Shown here: piece by piece, positions 22,312 through 33,996 of the stretch | How the letters are laid out: each line of letters begins with the position of its first letter | How positions within the stretch are numbered: position 1 is the stretch's first letter | Source of the DNA: Luzula sylvatica | Lineage: Eukaryota; Streptophyta; Magnoliopsida; Poales; Juncaceae | NCBI GenBank assembly: GCA_946800325.1 | Contig: OX326958.1 | Location: 7,574,001 to 7,638,000, forward strand | DNA: 64,000 nt | Reading direction: 5' to 3' | Translations under genes and position numbers: made by a program | Notes under the pieces: generated by a model | The model's input: the letters and a program-made list of their open reading frames with translations, nothing else | What the model was told of the DNA's origin: nothing | Database searches by the model: none

Positions 22312-23344
22312 TGTAGGGAATTATCCTCGACCCCGGACCCGCGCAGCGGAATGAAGGCCCAGTCCGATTCCCCGATTCTCGAGATCACGCCACGACTTCG
22401 AGAGTACGATGCAATTAGAAGGATAGATCTATACCAGTGCCAAATTGATGGCACACGAAGGGTTGATCGCCGCCTTCTATTTCCTGTCACGTTGGTGACA
22501 ATCCGCGCGTCCCATACCACGCGTCCTTCACCAATCGTTTGCTTACGCCGGTTCACTCGACTTCGTCCTCGTGTATCCAAGCGTTTCTATCGTCTTTCTT
22601 ACTCGAGTCGATCACAATCGAAGAGTCACAAACGTCACTCCTCTACTTGTATCCACGGTGATTCGTAAGACGTCGGTCGCGGATGCACCTGCCTAGACGA
22701 TGCACCGGCGAACTTGCTCGATCTAATCGATTATCTATTACTCAAGAAACTCCTTTCTCGATTTCTCTCTCTTCGTACCTTTTCACTCACGAAAGATCAA
22801 ATCTGAATTTGCTCTTTTTCTTGTGTATTTGGCAAAATAATTCTCATTTAATTTCATTGTGAGGAGAGAGAAAGTATCCTATTTATATCTAATAGGATTA
22901 GGATTAGCCAAAAGGCATGTATATCCAATATACACATTTTCACACAGAAAACTGCATGAACCTGGTCAGTAGTCTGTCCAGACGAAATTGATAAATTTCT
23001 CTGACAGAAAATCACCTAACATGAAAATTGTAGATAATCTAATTATCTACAAAACCCAATTTGGCCCAGCCCAATTGAAGTTCGTATGCAAAAGTTATGA
23101 CCGTTTTACTAACTGTATGTCATACTATTGCACCCTTTCGGTATTTCACATAAACGACACTGATACTTCGTTCATATGAAATATATTTCTACATGAAGGT
23201 TATAGATAATCTAATTATCTATCTAACCCAACTTGAACCATTCAAATCGGATTTTCTTACTGAAAGTTATGGCTCAAATGTACGCTTACATTCGTTCATC
23301 CACGTGTACACTTTTACGGTTGATCCGAAACTGTATTTCTTTCA
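22312..23344 (-). mobile_element. Solo LTR of a copia family related to element 1
   Basis: A 1,033-bp LTR from TG (22312) to CA (23344), flanked by exact 5-bp duplications. Its ends parallel the LTR of element 1 (a cccgcgcagcgga motif near the start, aactgtatttctttca at the end), but the middle has diverged and it has no CGTCATGACG array. The intact flanking duplication shows that recombination between the two LTRs of one element removed the interior. Confidence 0.9.
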
Positions 23345-23349
23345 ATGGG

Positions 23350-23765
23350 TACGAACCCGCTCTTAGTTCAATTTATCTCCAAGCCGAAAATTTGAGAAAA
23401 TAATGTAATAGTGTGCATTACGATTCGGATGTTGTTAGGGTGTGCTTCTACGAAGAAAAGGGTGTCATCGACATATTGTAATGTGGTGGGTGACTTTTGT
23501 CATCATTTGTTGTAAGGCGTCAACCACTAGCGTGAAGAGAAGGGGCGATAAGGGGTCACCTTGACGGAGACCTTTTTTGTGTTTAAAATATGGTCCTCGA
23601 AAGTCATTTGTGATGATCGATGAACTTGAGGATTGTAATATGGTTCCCACCCACATAATCCATCTCGAAGGGAAACCCCTTGCCGTCATTATCTCCTTCA
23701 AGAAATCCCACGATACCATGTCGAAGGCTTTTTTAAAGTCTATTTTTAGCATTATCGTGGGAACT
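23350..23765 (-). pseudogene. LINE ORF2, reverse-transcriptase part
   Basis: Residues typical of the RVT_1 fold: KIDFKKAFDMVSWDFL, then GLRQGDPLSPLLFTLVVDAL (frame 23752-23465), then in a shifted frame LQYVDDTLFF, whose catalytic YVDD lies at 23464-23475. An in-frame stop follows at the LEIN-stop-TKSGF motif. The N-terminal endonuclease domain is missing. Confidence 0.87.
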
Positions 23766-23960
23766 TGAGGTTTGGCGACGAGGAACCTCCTAGGGCTACG
23801 GCAACGAGGGAACTCCTAGGGCTAGTGGTTTGGCGACGACGATTAAGGCTTGGCGACTTCTTCGTTCTGGCAGCTTGGCGACTTCTTCGTTCTGGCGGCT
23901 TGGTGACTTCTTACGGCTTGGCGACTTCTTTCTGGCTTCTTCGTTCTTCCCACGACACAA
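23766..23960. repeat. 25-bp minisatellite (gcttggcgacttcttcg)
   Basis: Four imperfect units, each with the core cttggcgacttcttcgttct, at about 23846-23945. They are preceded by related ttggcgacga motifs. A plus-strand frame through it has no recognised domain. Confidence 0.6.
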
Positions 23961-24108
23961 AGGGGTTTAAATCAATAAATTCCTTTGATAACTCTCTTTG
24001 TGATTGTGTATTTTTGAATCTGATTGTTTTAATTCTAAAAAAAACAAGTGATTTCATCAATCCTTTTCTAAAATTCGTATATATAATACTAGAATCGTTT
24101 AATTTCAG

Positions 24109-24400
24109 GCCTTAATTGAGCAATGGATGGACTTCGCCGCCACCGAAATTGATCAAAACACGTGCAGTATCCTTTTCAAATACCATATTGTATTATTTTG
24201 CATTTTAACCCATGTTTTAATTTTATATTACGGTCAGGCCCTGATTGAGCAATGGATGAACTTAGCCGCCACCGAAATTGATCAAAACACATGGGTTATC
24301 CTTTTCAAATCCCATATTGTATTATTTTGCATTTTAACCCATGTTTTAATTTTATATTACTGACAGACCCTAATTGAGCAATGGAGGACTTCGACCCGTT
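24109..24400 (+). pseudogene. Triplicated exon fragment of eEF1B-gamma (GST-like domain)
   Basis: Three copies start at 24109, 24238 and 24367, exactly 129 bp apart. Each is preceded by a splice-acceptor-like CAG. Copies 1 and 2 encode ALIEQWMDFAATEIDQNT and ALIEQWMNLAATEIDQNT; copy 3 breaks after EQW. The IEQWxDFxxxEIDxN pattern is typical of the GST-like domain of translation elongation factor 1B gamma. A canonical glutathione transferase is the other option. Only this short exon is present, so it is debris and not a gene. Confidence 0.55.
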
Positions 24401-24545
24401 TTTAGGAAATTCTGGTTGCAAGAGATGGACTCGTTTTTAGGAGTGGGATGGCATTCTTGCGAGTGGCGAAGTCGAGTGTATATGCATTTAGTGGGATGGA
24501 ATTTTGGTTGCGAGAGATGAAGACGAGTGGGGTGGAAGAGATGGA

Positions 24546-24741
24546 CTCGTTTAGTATGTATGTGTTTAGTATGAATGTGTTTGTATGTATATTAGGGTAG
24601 TTCGTCATGTAATTGAAATTATGTATGTGTTTAGTATGTATGTATATCGGGGTAGTTCGTCATGTAATTGAAATTATGTATGTGTTTAGTATGTATGTAT
24701 ATCGGGGTAGTTCGTCATGTAATTGAAATTATGTATGCATA
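24546..24741. repeat. 55-bp tandem repeat
   Basis: The landmark ttcgtcatgtaattgaaatt occurs at 24601, 24656 and 24711. There are about 3.5 units. Confidence 0.9.
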
Positions 24742-25244
24742 GAATTGAAATTCAAAAATTGAAATATAATGTTTTCGATTCCATCACTTTTCGATACCAA
24801 CTATTGATAATGCATTATTAATCATCAATTATATGCTTTTTTTGAACAATTTTTGAACAATTTAAAATCCAGAACATTTTTTTATCAATTATATGCATCT
24901 AACTCAAATTTGTTGTATGCATCTAACTCAAATTTGCAATTAAACCCAATAAAACTCAATTTTCATAATCTAACTTTAAATATGCAAATAAACCCTAAAA
25001 ATATCACAATACTGTAAATATGCAAATAAACCCTAAAAATATCACAATACTGTAAATATGCAAATAAACCCTGAATTTGCAATTATGCCCGACAAAAACT
25101 AAATTTGCATTTCAGCCCAACAAAATCAGCAAGTAAACTAAATTTTCATTTCGGTCCATATAATCTGTTAAATAAATCCTAAATTTGCAAAATAAACCCT
25201 AAAATATCAGAATACTCTAAATTTTCAAAATAAACCCTAAATTT
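24742..25244. other. AT-rich DNA with a 38-bp tandem repeat
   Basis: The motif tatgcaaataaaccctaaaa recurs at about 24981 and 25019 with 38-bp spacing and a partial third copy. Isolated aaaccctaaa strings here are not telomere arrays. Confidence 0.6.
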
Positions 25245-25586
25245 AATGAAATTCGGTTTGTTTGTCACCGTCGATATGCAATGAGTAAATTTACGAACAC
25301 TAAATCCTTCCACGGAAGCATAACTATTGTAGAATTCATAGGCTCCTTCTATATCCATAAACTCCATCCCGATGAATGGTTCATCGATATTATCGTCTCC
25401 AACAAAAAATGAATCAAGAGGAACCTAATGAATTATTCATGAGAAAATTGAATTAACATATTTGAATCAATTTATTGCAATTCGAATTTTCTACTCGTGA
25501 GATGAAAGAATTACCTCTCTTTCCCTGTCATCGTCATGAAAATATTCAGCTAGTAGATTTAAATCGCTTGTTGAAGGTGTGGACAT
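25245..25586 (-). pseudogene. FAR1-related (FRS) N-terminal exons
   Basis: A minus-strand start at 25586 opens a 24-codon exon (25515-25586, MSTPSTSDLNLLAEYFHDDD), which ends at a GT donor. After an intron the frame resumes at 25424 (VPLDSFFVGDDNIDEPFIGM) and reads into the start of the FAR1 DNA-binding domain (GMEFMDIEGAYEFYNSYA, then GFSVRK). FAR1/FHY3 proteins are transcription factors derived from Mutator-like transposases. The frame decays after about 60 residues, and the rest of the domain and the MULE transposase region are absent. It may be a remnant of a FRS gene or of a FAR1-type Mutator element. Confidence 0.7.
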
Positions 25587-26021
25587 TGCTTTTTCTGTAG
25601 TCGAAAATTTTTATGCTTAAAATCAAGGAATATTGAATCAAAATTGAAGGAAAACTGAATCAAAATTGAATGAATTACCTCTCTTTACCGCTGTTTTGTT
25701 TGTCTTTTTCTGTAGCTACGAAAAGAAACGTGATCTGATTGCTCTCTTTTTGCTTCTTTTTGTAATCGCTAAAAAAACAATTCCATCGGCTCCCTCTTTG
25801 CTGCAGCTCATGGATTGTCCATGGATTTCTTCTTCTTTTTTTCGTTTTTTTTTTAATTGTGTGCGTCGCTTCAGTTCCGGCTAGGGAAAAAAGAAAGGTG
25901 GATGGTATATATTTTATTGGACTTCACCGTCAGTTAACTCACCATCCCATTAAATCATCAGCACACATCTTGAAGTGATCAGACGGTAGAAAAGTATTAA
26001 GTATAAAAAGGCTGGTACTTA

Positions 26022-26025
<4 letters not shown>
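25587..26025. other. Probable 5'UTR and intergenic DNA of the FAR1-related remnant
   Basis: A splice-acceptor-like CTACAG sits just upstream of the minus-strand start codon, suggesting a 5'UTR intron. A CT/GA-rich leader-like stretch lies at 25800-25880. No other gene is seen. Confidence 0.35.

Positions 26026-26090
<65 letters not shown>
26026..26090. repeat. (AT)n microsatellite
   Basis: About 32 AT dinucleotides. Confidence 0.97.
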
Positions 26091-26093
<3 letters not shown>

Positions 26094-27052
26094 GAAGCCA
26101 TGGAGCCATTGAGCCGTGGTCCATGATTAAGCGAGATCAGGTGTGAAAAAAAAAAATTAAGAAAAGGCGGAGAATGATACCCCGCCTGGCGGGCAATGAT
26201 ACTCCGCAAACGACAAATCCGGAATTTTATGAAAAACCTGGTTAGTTTGAGTATATAGTTTATAAACTTGGTTAGAAACGAAAAATTTCCTAGTTTTATT
26301 ATCTCTATTGCAACACATACAATATTGTATAATGGATTACTACTAAAAATAACACCGTCGCATATACAAACAAAACGAGACCACGCAATCGCGCGGGAGA
26401 AGCGCTAGTACGATATAGTTTGGAATGTCATTTTATTAGGAGTGCTTTTGTATAATAAATGCTAATTATTTGCTTGTTTTAAAAATAAATAGTGTTTTTA
26501 TAATTGAGAATTAATTTCTCATATTTAAATAACAATAGTTCGAGTATTTGCTTACAATGTATATTTCGCCGATTTTTTCTTGCCGAAATCATAATAGAAA
26601 TTGTATTTTACAGGACCGTATATTGGTTGTTCGCGTTATTTTTGTCCGAATTTATCGCCAAATATTTCCTGATTATATTAATCGATTTTAAAAGCACCTG
26701 AACAAATGCTATTTATACAAATTATATCAGAAAATAATATCGGTGATAGATTAATTTCATGAATCTTATGCATTTATTAACATCATGATATTTGCAAATA
26801 TGTCATGATTATATTAATTTAGTTCAAACGCACGTGCGTTAAATCACATACGAGTTAATTTATTTCTTATGCATTTATTCTCTTTCAGTGCCGACTCGAA
26901 ATATAACCGAGTACTCCTTGAAATTAAAAAAAAATTACGAATTACGAATATGATAAAGATACATTAAAACAGTCCACTTTGTACCTGTAGATTTATATAA
27001 TTGTATATTTATACAATGGGCACCATATATTAAGACGGAAATAAAACCCGCA
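26091..27052. other. AT-rich intergenic DNA
   Basis: Contains a GC-rich paired motif at about 26164-26207 (ggcggagaatgatac, then ggcgggcaatgatactccgc) that can fold on itself. No gene is seen. Confidence 0.5.
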
Positions 27053-27268
27053 ATACCTTCGTCGTCATCATCTTGATTTTTTTCATGTTGGTCCCCGACA
27101 AACTAAAAAAATCAAATCCATCCTGATCTGTCCTCTTCGGCTCCAAACTGTGAAAACATAGATACATATTTTTAATAATTTAATATAATACAAAAAAAAA
27201 TAATGAAAAAGAAAAAAAATACCTTTGGTTGTGATAGGGTTTCTTTGCATTTGGATCTTTACTCTGCA
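27053..27268 (-). other. Possible pair of small exons, family unknown
   Basis: Two minus-strand blocks bounded by AG and GT (about 27268-27222 and 27151-27053) join in one open frame containing SKDPNAKKPYHNQ and LEPKRTDQDGFDFFSLSG. I do not recognise the family, and no further exon was found. Confidence 0.25.
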
Positions 27269-28012
27269 TATAAGAGAATGAAAATATTCAAAAAGACCCC
27301 TTAAAGTAAAATTATATAATTGAGATAAATTAAAAGTAAATATAACAAATCATATTTTTTCCTTGTCATGTGCGAGTAAAATAAGATTTGCTATGATTAT
27401 TTGTCATCTAAATATCACGCCATCTGGTATTTCCAGTAAAGATGGGTTCATTGTAAAAAAAAAAAAAAAAAATTTAAATAAATGAATATAAGGAAAATTT
27501 GAAAAAAAAGTTTACTTAATGTGCGAGGCGTGAGCGAGGCGTCTGTCCAATTCAATTGATGAGTCCATACTTTCCAAAATTAACTACGAACTTCATTACG
27601 ACTACACAAATATTACAAATAAAACAAATTGAAGACATCAATTAATTACACATATGTACACAACAGCCCTAACTAATTAATGTTAACCAATAATACAATT
27701 ATATATATTTATTATTTACCAAAATTAACTACAAATAATATCACACAGAAATCATCAACAAATTAAAAAAAATGCAAACAACATAATTTCAAATTTTAAA
27801 AAACAAACTTGGTATGGCAATTAACTCGATGTCAGAAATTAAGGCATGCTTTCAATGTACATTAATTACGAGAAGGTCTCCGAAATTATGCAAAATTATT
27901 TCACGGAGAACATTATGCAAATTAATTGACTACAAATTAACATAAATACCTAAAATTATCAAACGGGGAGCCATCGCATGTGTGAGGGCTTCAGTGGGGA
28001 GTTCGTGTGTCA

Positions 28013-28048
<36 letters not shown>

Positions 28049-29708
28049 TTAAAATGGGAGATATGATATTGATGGTATGACCATATGACTGTATGAGTTA
28101 TCTTCAAAATTCAAAATATCAAAAATATCAAGGACAAGCAATTAATGTGGGTCCAGAATGATGGGATTGAAAGTTTGCAAAAAACGTACCCTGACGCACA
28201 TGCTAGGAAAAAAAAATGGTCTGTCAATCCAGTTCAGTACGAATATTTACATTTAATAAAAAGAAAATACGATTATTAATTCATGCTGTTGTTTGATTCG
28301 AGGGATATTAGAATAGATATATAAAATAGATAGATTTCGTTATACGTGTATTTTATAATTCATGTTGTTGTTTGATTTGTTGGATTTCAGTATCGTGTAA
28401 ATTAAAATTTGTTGTTTGATTTGTCATGAAGATTTTAGATTTAAATTATGTTAGTTATTGTAACAAATGACTAAATAATATATGATGATATAATATTTTA
28501 TCAGTTTTTAATTGATTATAGAGACAAATTAAATTAACAAAATAATATCTTCAATATAAGAGTGACTAAAAATCACAACCATATAATATACAAAATAAAA
28601 GTTCAAGCCAAATAAAATATTACGACCATATATTATATACAAAATAAGAGTTCAAACCAATTACAAAATCACCACCACATAATCAAAATTTTCATTACAA
28701 AAACAAAAACAAATTCAATACCATTTAACTTTAATATCCTCATTACAAAAACAAATTCAATAAGAGCCTCTTCCCCTTTCTCCAATTGACTCAATTCAAT
28801 CACATTCATTCGTGAACAACCTTAAAAATCATAGATTCATTGATGCTAACTTAATTCTAACAGAGTTAATCTTAGAGTTTAACAGTACATAATCATAGTT
28901 AACAGTTAATATTAATTAATAATACTATTTAATTATAACTGTTTTATTGATCCTAGTTGAAAATACCAATTGAACCTATAAACTAATTGAAAATAGTAAT
29001 TGAATCTATAAAGTGGCGATGACGCATGATTATGTATGTTTCTACAAGGTGGCTTGTTTGATTTAGGACATGCTGATTTACCAGGATTATAATTGAGACA
29101 ACAACTAGAAAAAACAATTGCGAAGCAAAATAATCTAAAATTTCGTTGTTTAAAAGTTAAATTTATTGCCCTAAAAAAAGTTTAATTGATGTTTGATTAC
29201 AAAAAAAGAAAAGTATGTTCCAAGTTTAATTGATATTGAACAAGAGAGAGAGAGAATGAATCACAGATTCACATATGGTTATAGGAGAGGGGGAGATAGT
29301 CTAAATAGAATAAAGAGTGTGTTAACTACCCTACGTAATTCATCTTATCCATTCATCTAACTTCACTTAATTACAAATATAACTTTCTATCAATTGATGT
29401 TTAATTACAAAACAAACAAAAAAAGTATGTTCAAGTTTAATTGATGTTTGACGAGCACAAACCATAACACATCACCTACTCGACTGATAATTTGCACTAT
29501 TTGCTGTCCCCTCAAACCTAGCAAGAAGATCAAACAAGATATATTCTTTCAAAATTTACACAAGTTATACTTCTTTTCAAAATGCACAATGTTATCTATT
29601 TATCCAAAAGTATATTGGTTTGTAAGCACACAATGTTATACTTCTTTCAAAATGCACAATCAAATTTAAACATGATATAATGTTCACACAAGTAGAGTGA
29701 TGATGTAC
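27269..29708. other. AT-rich intergenic DNA with a (GT)n repeat
   Basis: A (GT)n microsatellite lies at 28015-28047. At about 28283-28430 the motif ttgtttgatt(c/t)g is repeated and resembles the inner right end of the 10877-12769 element read in reverse. No gene is seen. Confidence 0.5.
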
Positions 29709-29822
29709 CTCCCCCTCGGATATCGAACGTCACGTTAATCTCAGGCACCCCTCTCGGAGCAGGTGGAATTCCAGTTAACTCGCTTCTGCCCAACAAGTCA
29801 TTATCCTCTCTCCTTCGTACAC
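29709..29822 (-). pseudogene. HSP70 single-exon fragment
   Basis: Minus-strand block between a CAG acceptor and a GT donor. It begins VYEGER and, after a frameshift, continues DNDLLG then [20 protein letters not shown], the start of the HSP70 substrate-binding domain. The bases that should encode a few residues after VYEGER are lost. No neighbouring HSP70 exon was recognised, so this is an orphan fragment of a cytosolic or ER-type chaperone gene. Confidence 0.8.
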
Positions 29823-31060
29823 CTGGATATGCAAATCATACTTAAAACTATCTTAATCAAAAAGTCAAACTAAGATTTATTTGGACATGTTTCTTTTTTT
29901 ATGCCACAGTTGCCACAAGAATGGAAAAAAAATGGGTGAAGGAAGGACTTCTCATAGAGTACAAGAATGGAAAAAAAATGTATGAAGTAAAATATAACAA
30001 ATTATATCTCATAGAGTAGTTCATGTAAGTAGTATTTTGAAGGTATTTACGAGTAGTTATTTTTAGATCGATATGGCAAATACCTTCTATATTTGTATGA
30101 ATAATTTAATTACATAATACATAACAAAAATAAGACTTTAAGCGTCTACTCTATTTCTTTCAAAAAAAAAACATCTCGTATAGAGTCCAAGAATAGAGAG
30201 AATAGAGATGAAAGAATGATTTCTCCACAGTGTATATTAATAGATTGCTTAGACAAACAATCTTGTAAATATTGGTTTTCTTCGTCAAAGACTTTAATAT
30301 TAGAGAAGAAGTACTATTGTAAATATATGGTACAAGTGATTTCTTGTTGAAGAGGGAGAGGGATAAGGAAGAAGAATGAAGTTGGAGATCCGAGGAAGAA
30401 GAAAGAATTCGAAGAGAGAGAATGGAGAAAAAGATGTGTAGAGTAATTATGTTGATTTAGGACTTGCAATCTCTTGGATAAAGAAAAAGACCGGTTGAAT
30501 TTTGTTTTCAAAAATATCCTTTTCTAAATTAACGGTTGAGATTAAATCATTCGAAAGATTAGGAAAAGTTGTGGTGTATGGAAGAAAAATCATAATGTAC
30601 ATTGTTAATTATTCTAAAATAATCAAAGAAAATTATAGAAATAGATATTTCTGGGAGTGTCAATGAAATTACTTGTTATATAGAATTACTAAAAGCATGC
30701 ACATTTGAATAATCATCCCCATCAAATCCTAACCAATTAAGTATGAAGATGACAGGGACACGTACGCATAATTACCTACAAAAAGAACTTCTAACTTATA
30801 ATACTATTTCAATTTCAATTATGTGGATGCTAGAATGAAAAGAAGAGGAGGCCATTTACTGTACCCCTCAAACACGTCACCACTTTGATGATGAGTCATC
30901 AAGTGGAAGGGGCTCATTTTCATCTTCCAAAAATTATTTCACTCGATTAACTATGATTTGAATTATTTGTTAATTGAAATACTAAATTATTAAATTATTG
31001 TATTAACTGTTAATTACATCACAATTAATTATTAATTCGAAATATTAATTAATCTAGTAA
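29823..31060. other. AT-rich intergenic DNA
   Basis: A short imperfect direct repeat (acaagaatggaaaaaaaatg) lies at about 29917 and 29962. No gene is seen. Confidence 0.5.
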
Positions 31061-32892
31061 AAAAATGAGGTGCAAATTGGAGAAAAGAATTAACACTAGC
31101 CCCAATGCTCGGCGAGCCCCCGATGGGTTTTGGGGTCAAGCTATAATTTCCCAAAGAGATAGGTGTAGCAAACATGCCAGGTGGCATAAGCCTATTCGCC
31201 GGTCTACTCATGTGGGTCACATCTTTGCAGCCAGTCAGAAAGAAGCATTTGGAGCTCTTTTTTTACACCCACCAAACTATACATTATTTTTGTCTTGTTT
31301 TTAGCACTCCATGCTTGTGATTTCGTTTTCAGCATTGTAGCTAGTTCGGTTTTTCTCTTCATGTTGGATCGATTTTGCGACTCATTCAATCGAGAACAAA
31401 AGCCGACCTCATTCAATCGAGTTGACTTTTGCAAAACCCGCAAGTATGTAATGAAGCAACAATAGTTCGTACCTTGGCATCGAAAGTATTGATATATTTT
31501 TAAATTTTAATATTTACAGATTTAAGTTACAATGCATTGAGTTTTATACTCATACAAGTGAGAGAATTATCCTTTTTTAATTGCATCCATAGCGTGTCGT
31601 CGAGTCGTTTAAACGGAAAGTATCACGCATCGGTAATGATCAAAGTTTTTGGTACATGGACCGATAAATTGCGACAAATTATCACAAATTATCCTGACCA
31701 GTGTAGAAGGGAAAATCATGATTTGCAAAGAATCTCTGTCTTTGTTGAAGGTCCATATGGCCATGAATCTCCTTACCACTTAATGTTAATCGACAACTAT
31801 GAATATAAATCTGGTTATGTATTTTCGTATTTTTAATATCATAATGATATTTTCTTTGTGAAGGTATGAAAATCTTATTCTTGTGGCGGGTGGAATCGGT
31901 ATATCACCATTTATAGCAATATTGAGTGATATATTGCACCGAATAAAAGAAGCAAAATCTTGTTTGCCCAAGATAGTTACGATAATTTGGGCGATTAAAA
32001 AGTCCAATGAATTATCTCTCCTCTCAATTATTGATGCTCAATCCATTTTCCCCTCTTTCGATCAAAAGTTAGTTCTCGACATTCAAACTTACGTGACTCA
32101 ACAATCCGAACCTTCATTGGTACCCAAATAAGTAAAAGATACTAATATATAACTTGATAAATTGGATTTAATTTTGAACTTTATTTGAATACAGCAAGAG
32201 GGTTAAAATAGAACAAAATATAAGCTTTTTTTTTTCTTTTTTTTTCCCTATTTTCATGAAGATTGGTACGCGCATGTCAAGTCTGGTCGGTACGGTAACG
32301 GTAACGGGGAATAATATTTTCGCGGATCTTTACATAATTTTATCCACATTTGGATTCATCGCAATATTTGGTTTAGTTCAAGTTTATTATATCGATAAAT
32401 TCGGTATATACCAATGGTGGTACAAAGGATTATCATCGGGAGCGTGGTATTAGGAGTCGTTCTCGTCTGGGGGCATTGTGCTAATTTAATGGCATTTGTT
32501 TGAAAGATATCAAGCCAGAACCGAAATTTCGACTGAGTCATGTGTCGAACCGGTTTTGAATTGCCAAATGGGCGAAACGACTGATCTAGCTAGTCTTCAA
32601 ACTATTCGATATGGTTCGATACCTAATTTCGAAGGTACTTACTTTCTTTGTTAACATTATAATTTAGGATTGTAATTTCATTAAGGTCTTATTTGTAATT
32701 TTTTTTGTTTAATTTGCAGAATTATTTGGGGTGTTTTCAGAAAAAGTGGGAAACCTTGATATAGGAGTGATAGTATGTGGGCCGGGTGGCCTTCAGAGCA
32801 GTGTTGCCAAAGAACGTAGATCACAAAATCTCAAAATGGGAAGAAAAAATCATGCAATATTCCATTTTCATAGTCATGGTTTTGATCTCTAA
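31061..32892 (+). pseudogene. Ferric reductase oxidase (FRO6/FRO7-like) pseudogene, C-terminal half
   Basis: Plus-strand exon blocks follow a plant FRO gene. About 31140-31441 holds a membrane region ([19 protein letters not shown], then FFYTHQ and [18 protein letters not shown] after a frameshift). 31520-31784 holds the FAD-binding part (YNALSFILIQVRELSFF, VEGPYGHESPYHL). 31864 to about 32118 holds the NADPH-binding part ([21 protein letters not shown]-like end). The final membrane pair lies near 32256-32480, and the C terminus at about 32720-32892 (VGNLDIGVIVCGPGGL, then HGFDL and stop). FRO proteins move electrons from NADPH through FAD and haem to reduce Fe(III) chelates. Frameshifts, a stop after QEG, and a 6-bp duplication (VGTVTVTGNN) break the gene. 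The N-terminal exons are absent. Confidence 0.85.
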
Positions 32893-33996
32893 TTTTTCCA
32901 CCTGTTAAACATAGCGTATATGTATTTTTATTGTTGTATTTAATAAATGTGTATATTGTATACAAGACAAGTATTTATGTTTTTTGGGGTAAAATAGCGG
33001 GGTGCCTAATACTATTGGTGTTTTTATGTGAATGGTTGGCAAGTATTTATGTTGTTGTTTTATTTTGTAATTTCTCTTATGATTTATTACCGAGTTGAAT
33101 GTGTTCTGGGAAGAGTCAGAAATTGCTGAGTATAATTTCACACAAAAAATAATATATCAAAATTAAAAATATTTAATCCCAAAAAATAATATTTGATCTA
33201 GTAACAAACATAACATAGCATAAATTGAAACCACACAACAAAAATAATATTGATCTCGTAAAGTAAAAGGTTTTTTTTTTTTATAGTGATCATAATCTAT
33301 GAAACATGAATATTATTAATTTAATTTTTTTAACTGTGATACCAATAAGGATTGAATATTTTATTTTTGATATCTTGTGTTAAATAATTTATCATGAATC
33401 ATTGATTTTGGTATCTTGTATTAAATATTTTATCACAAAATCAATGAACCATTAATATATAAAGTAAAAAGTTGTGCAAGATAAAATGATAAAATAAACA
33501 ATATAGTTTAAAATATTATTGTAATAAAAAATACAAGTATTGTTATTTTTGTAAGTTAAAACAAATTATATAATTGCTCTGAAGCGCATCGAGGACTAGT
33601 TCCATATATTTTTTTTGATATATAATATCAACATTTTCACAAAAAATGGGCTAACGAGTCAAAAAATATTTTCTTAAAAAATTCTTTTCGCTGTGATTGA
33701 TATTAGAGGGGGTAAAAAGTATATTAATTATTTAAGTTTGCCTCCTCTCAATTTATATGTCAAATGGAGACATCATTGCTTTCCCATAATGCTAGTCAAC
33801 CATAGATAATTAATGATTTTAATTTGTAATCATAAAATTGAATGAAAATGAAGCGAAAAAAACATTTCTACTTATTATTATATTTGATTAAATTTTTTCT
33901 ATTAATGAAATATTGAGAGTTTTGGAGTTTTCCATCTTGAAGTTCGTATCGGTTCACAAAATTTGAATGAATTTTTGTAATTAACAGTACATGATT
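32893..33996. other. AT-rich intergenic DNA
   Basis: No gene or repeat recognised. Confidence 0.5.

Larger units (their letters stand above)
20947..23765 (-). mobile_element. LINE (plant L1-type), 5'-truncated, interrupted by a solo LTR
   Basis: A non-LTR retrotransposon remnant on the minus strand. It begins inside the reverse transcriptase near 23765 and ends in an A-tract (T-run at 20947-20957). It contains reverse-transcriptase and zf-RVT regions. A copia solo LTR with its 5-bp duplication occupies 22312-23349, so the LINE is older than that insertion. 5' truncation is normal for LINEs. No target-site duplication was recognised. Confidence 0.88.

Noticed and set aside
22273..22668. 131-codon plus-strand frame
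   Set aside because: Spans the LINE/solo-LTR border; similar frames arise in the GC-richer LTR start of this family.
24981..25075. aaaccctaaa strings suggestive of interstitial telomere repeats
   Set aside because: The CCCTAAA unit is not in tandem; it occurs once per 38-bp repeat unit.
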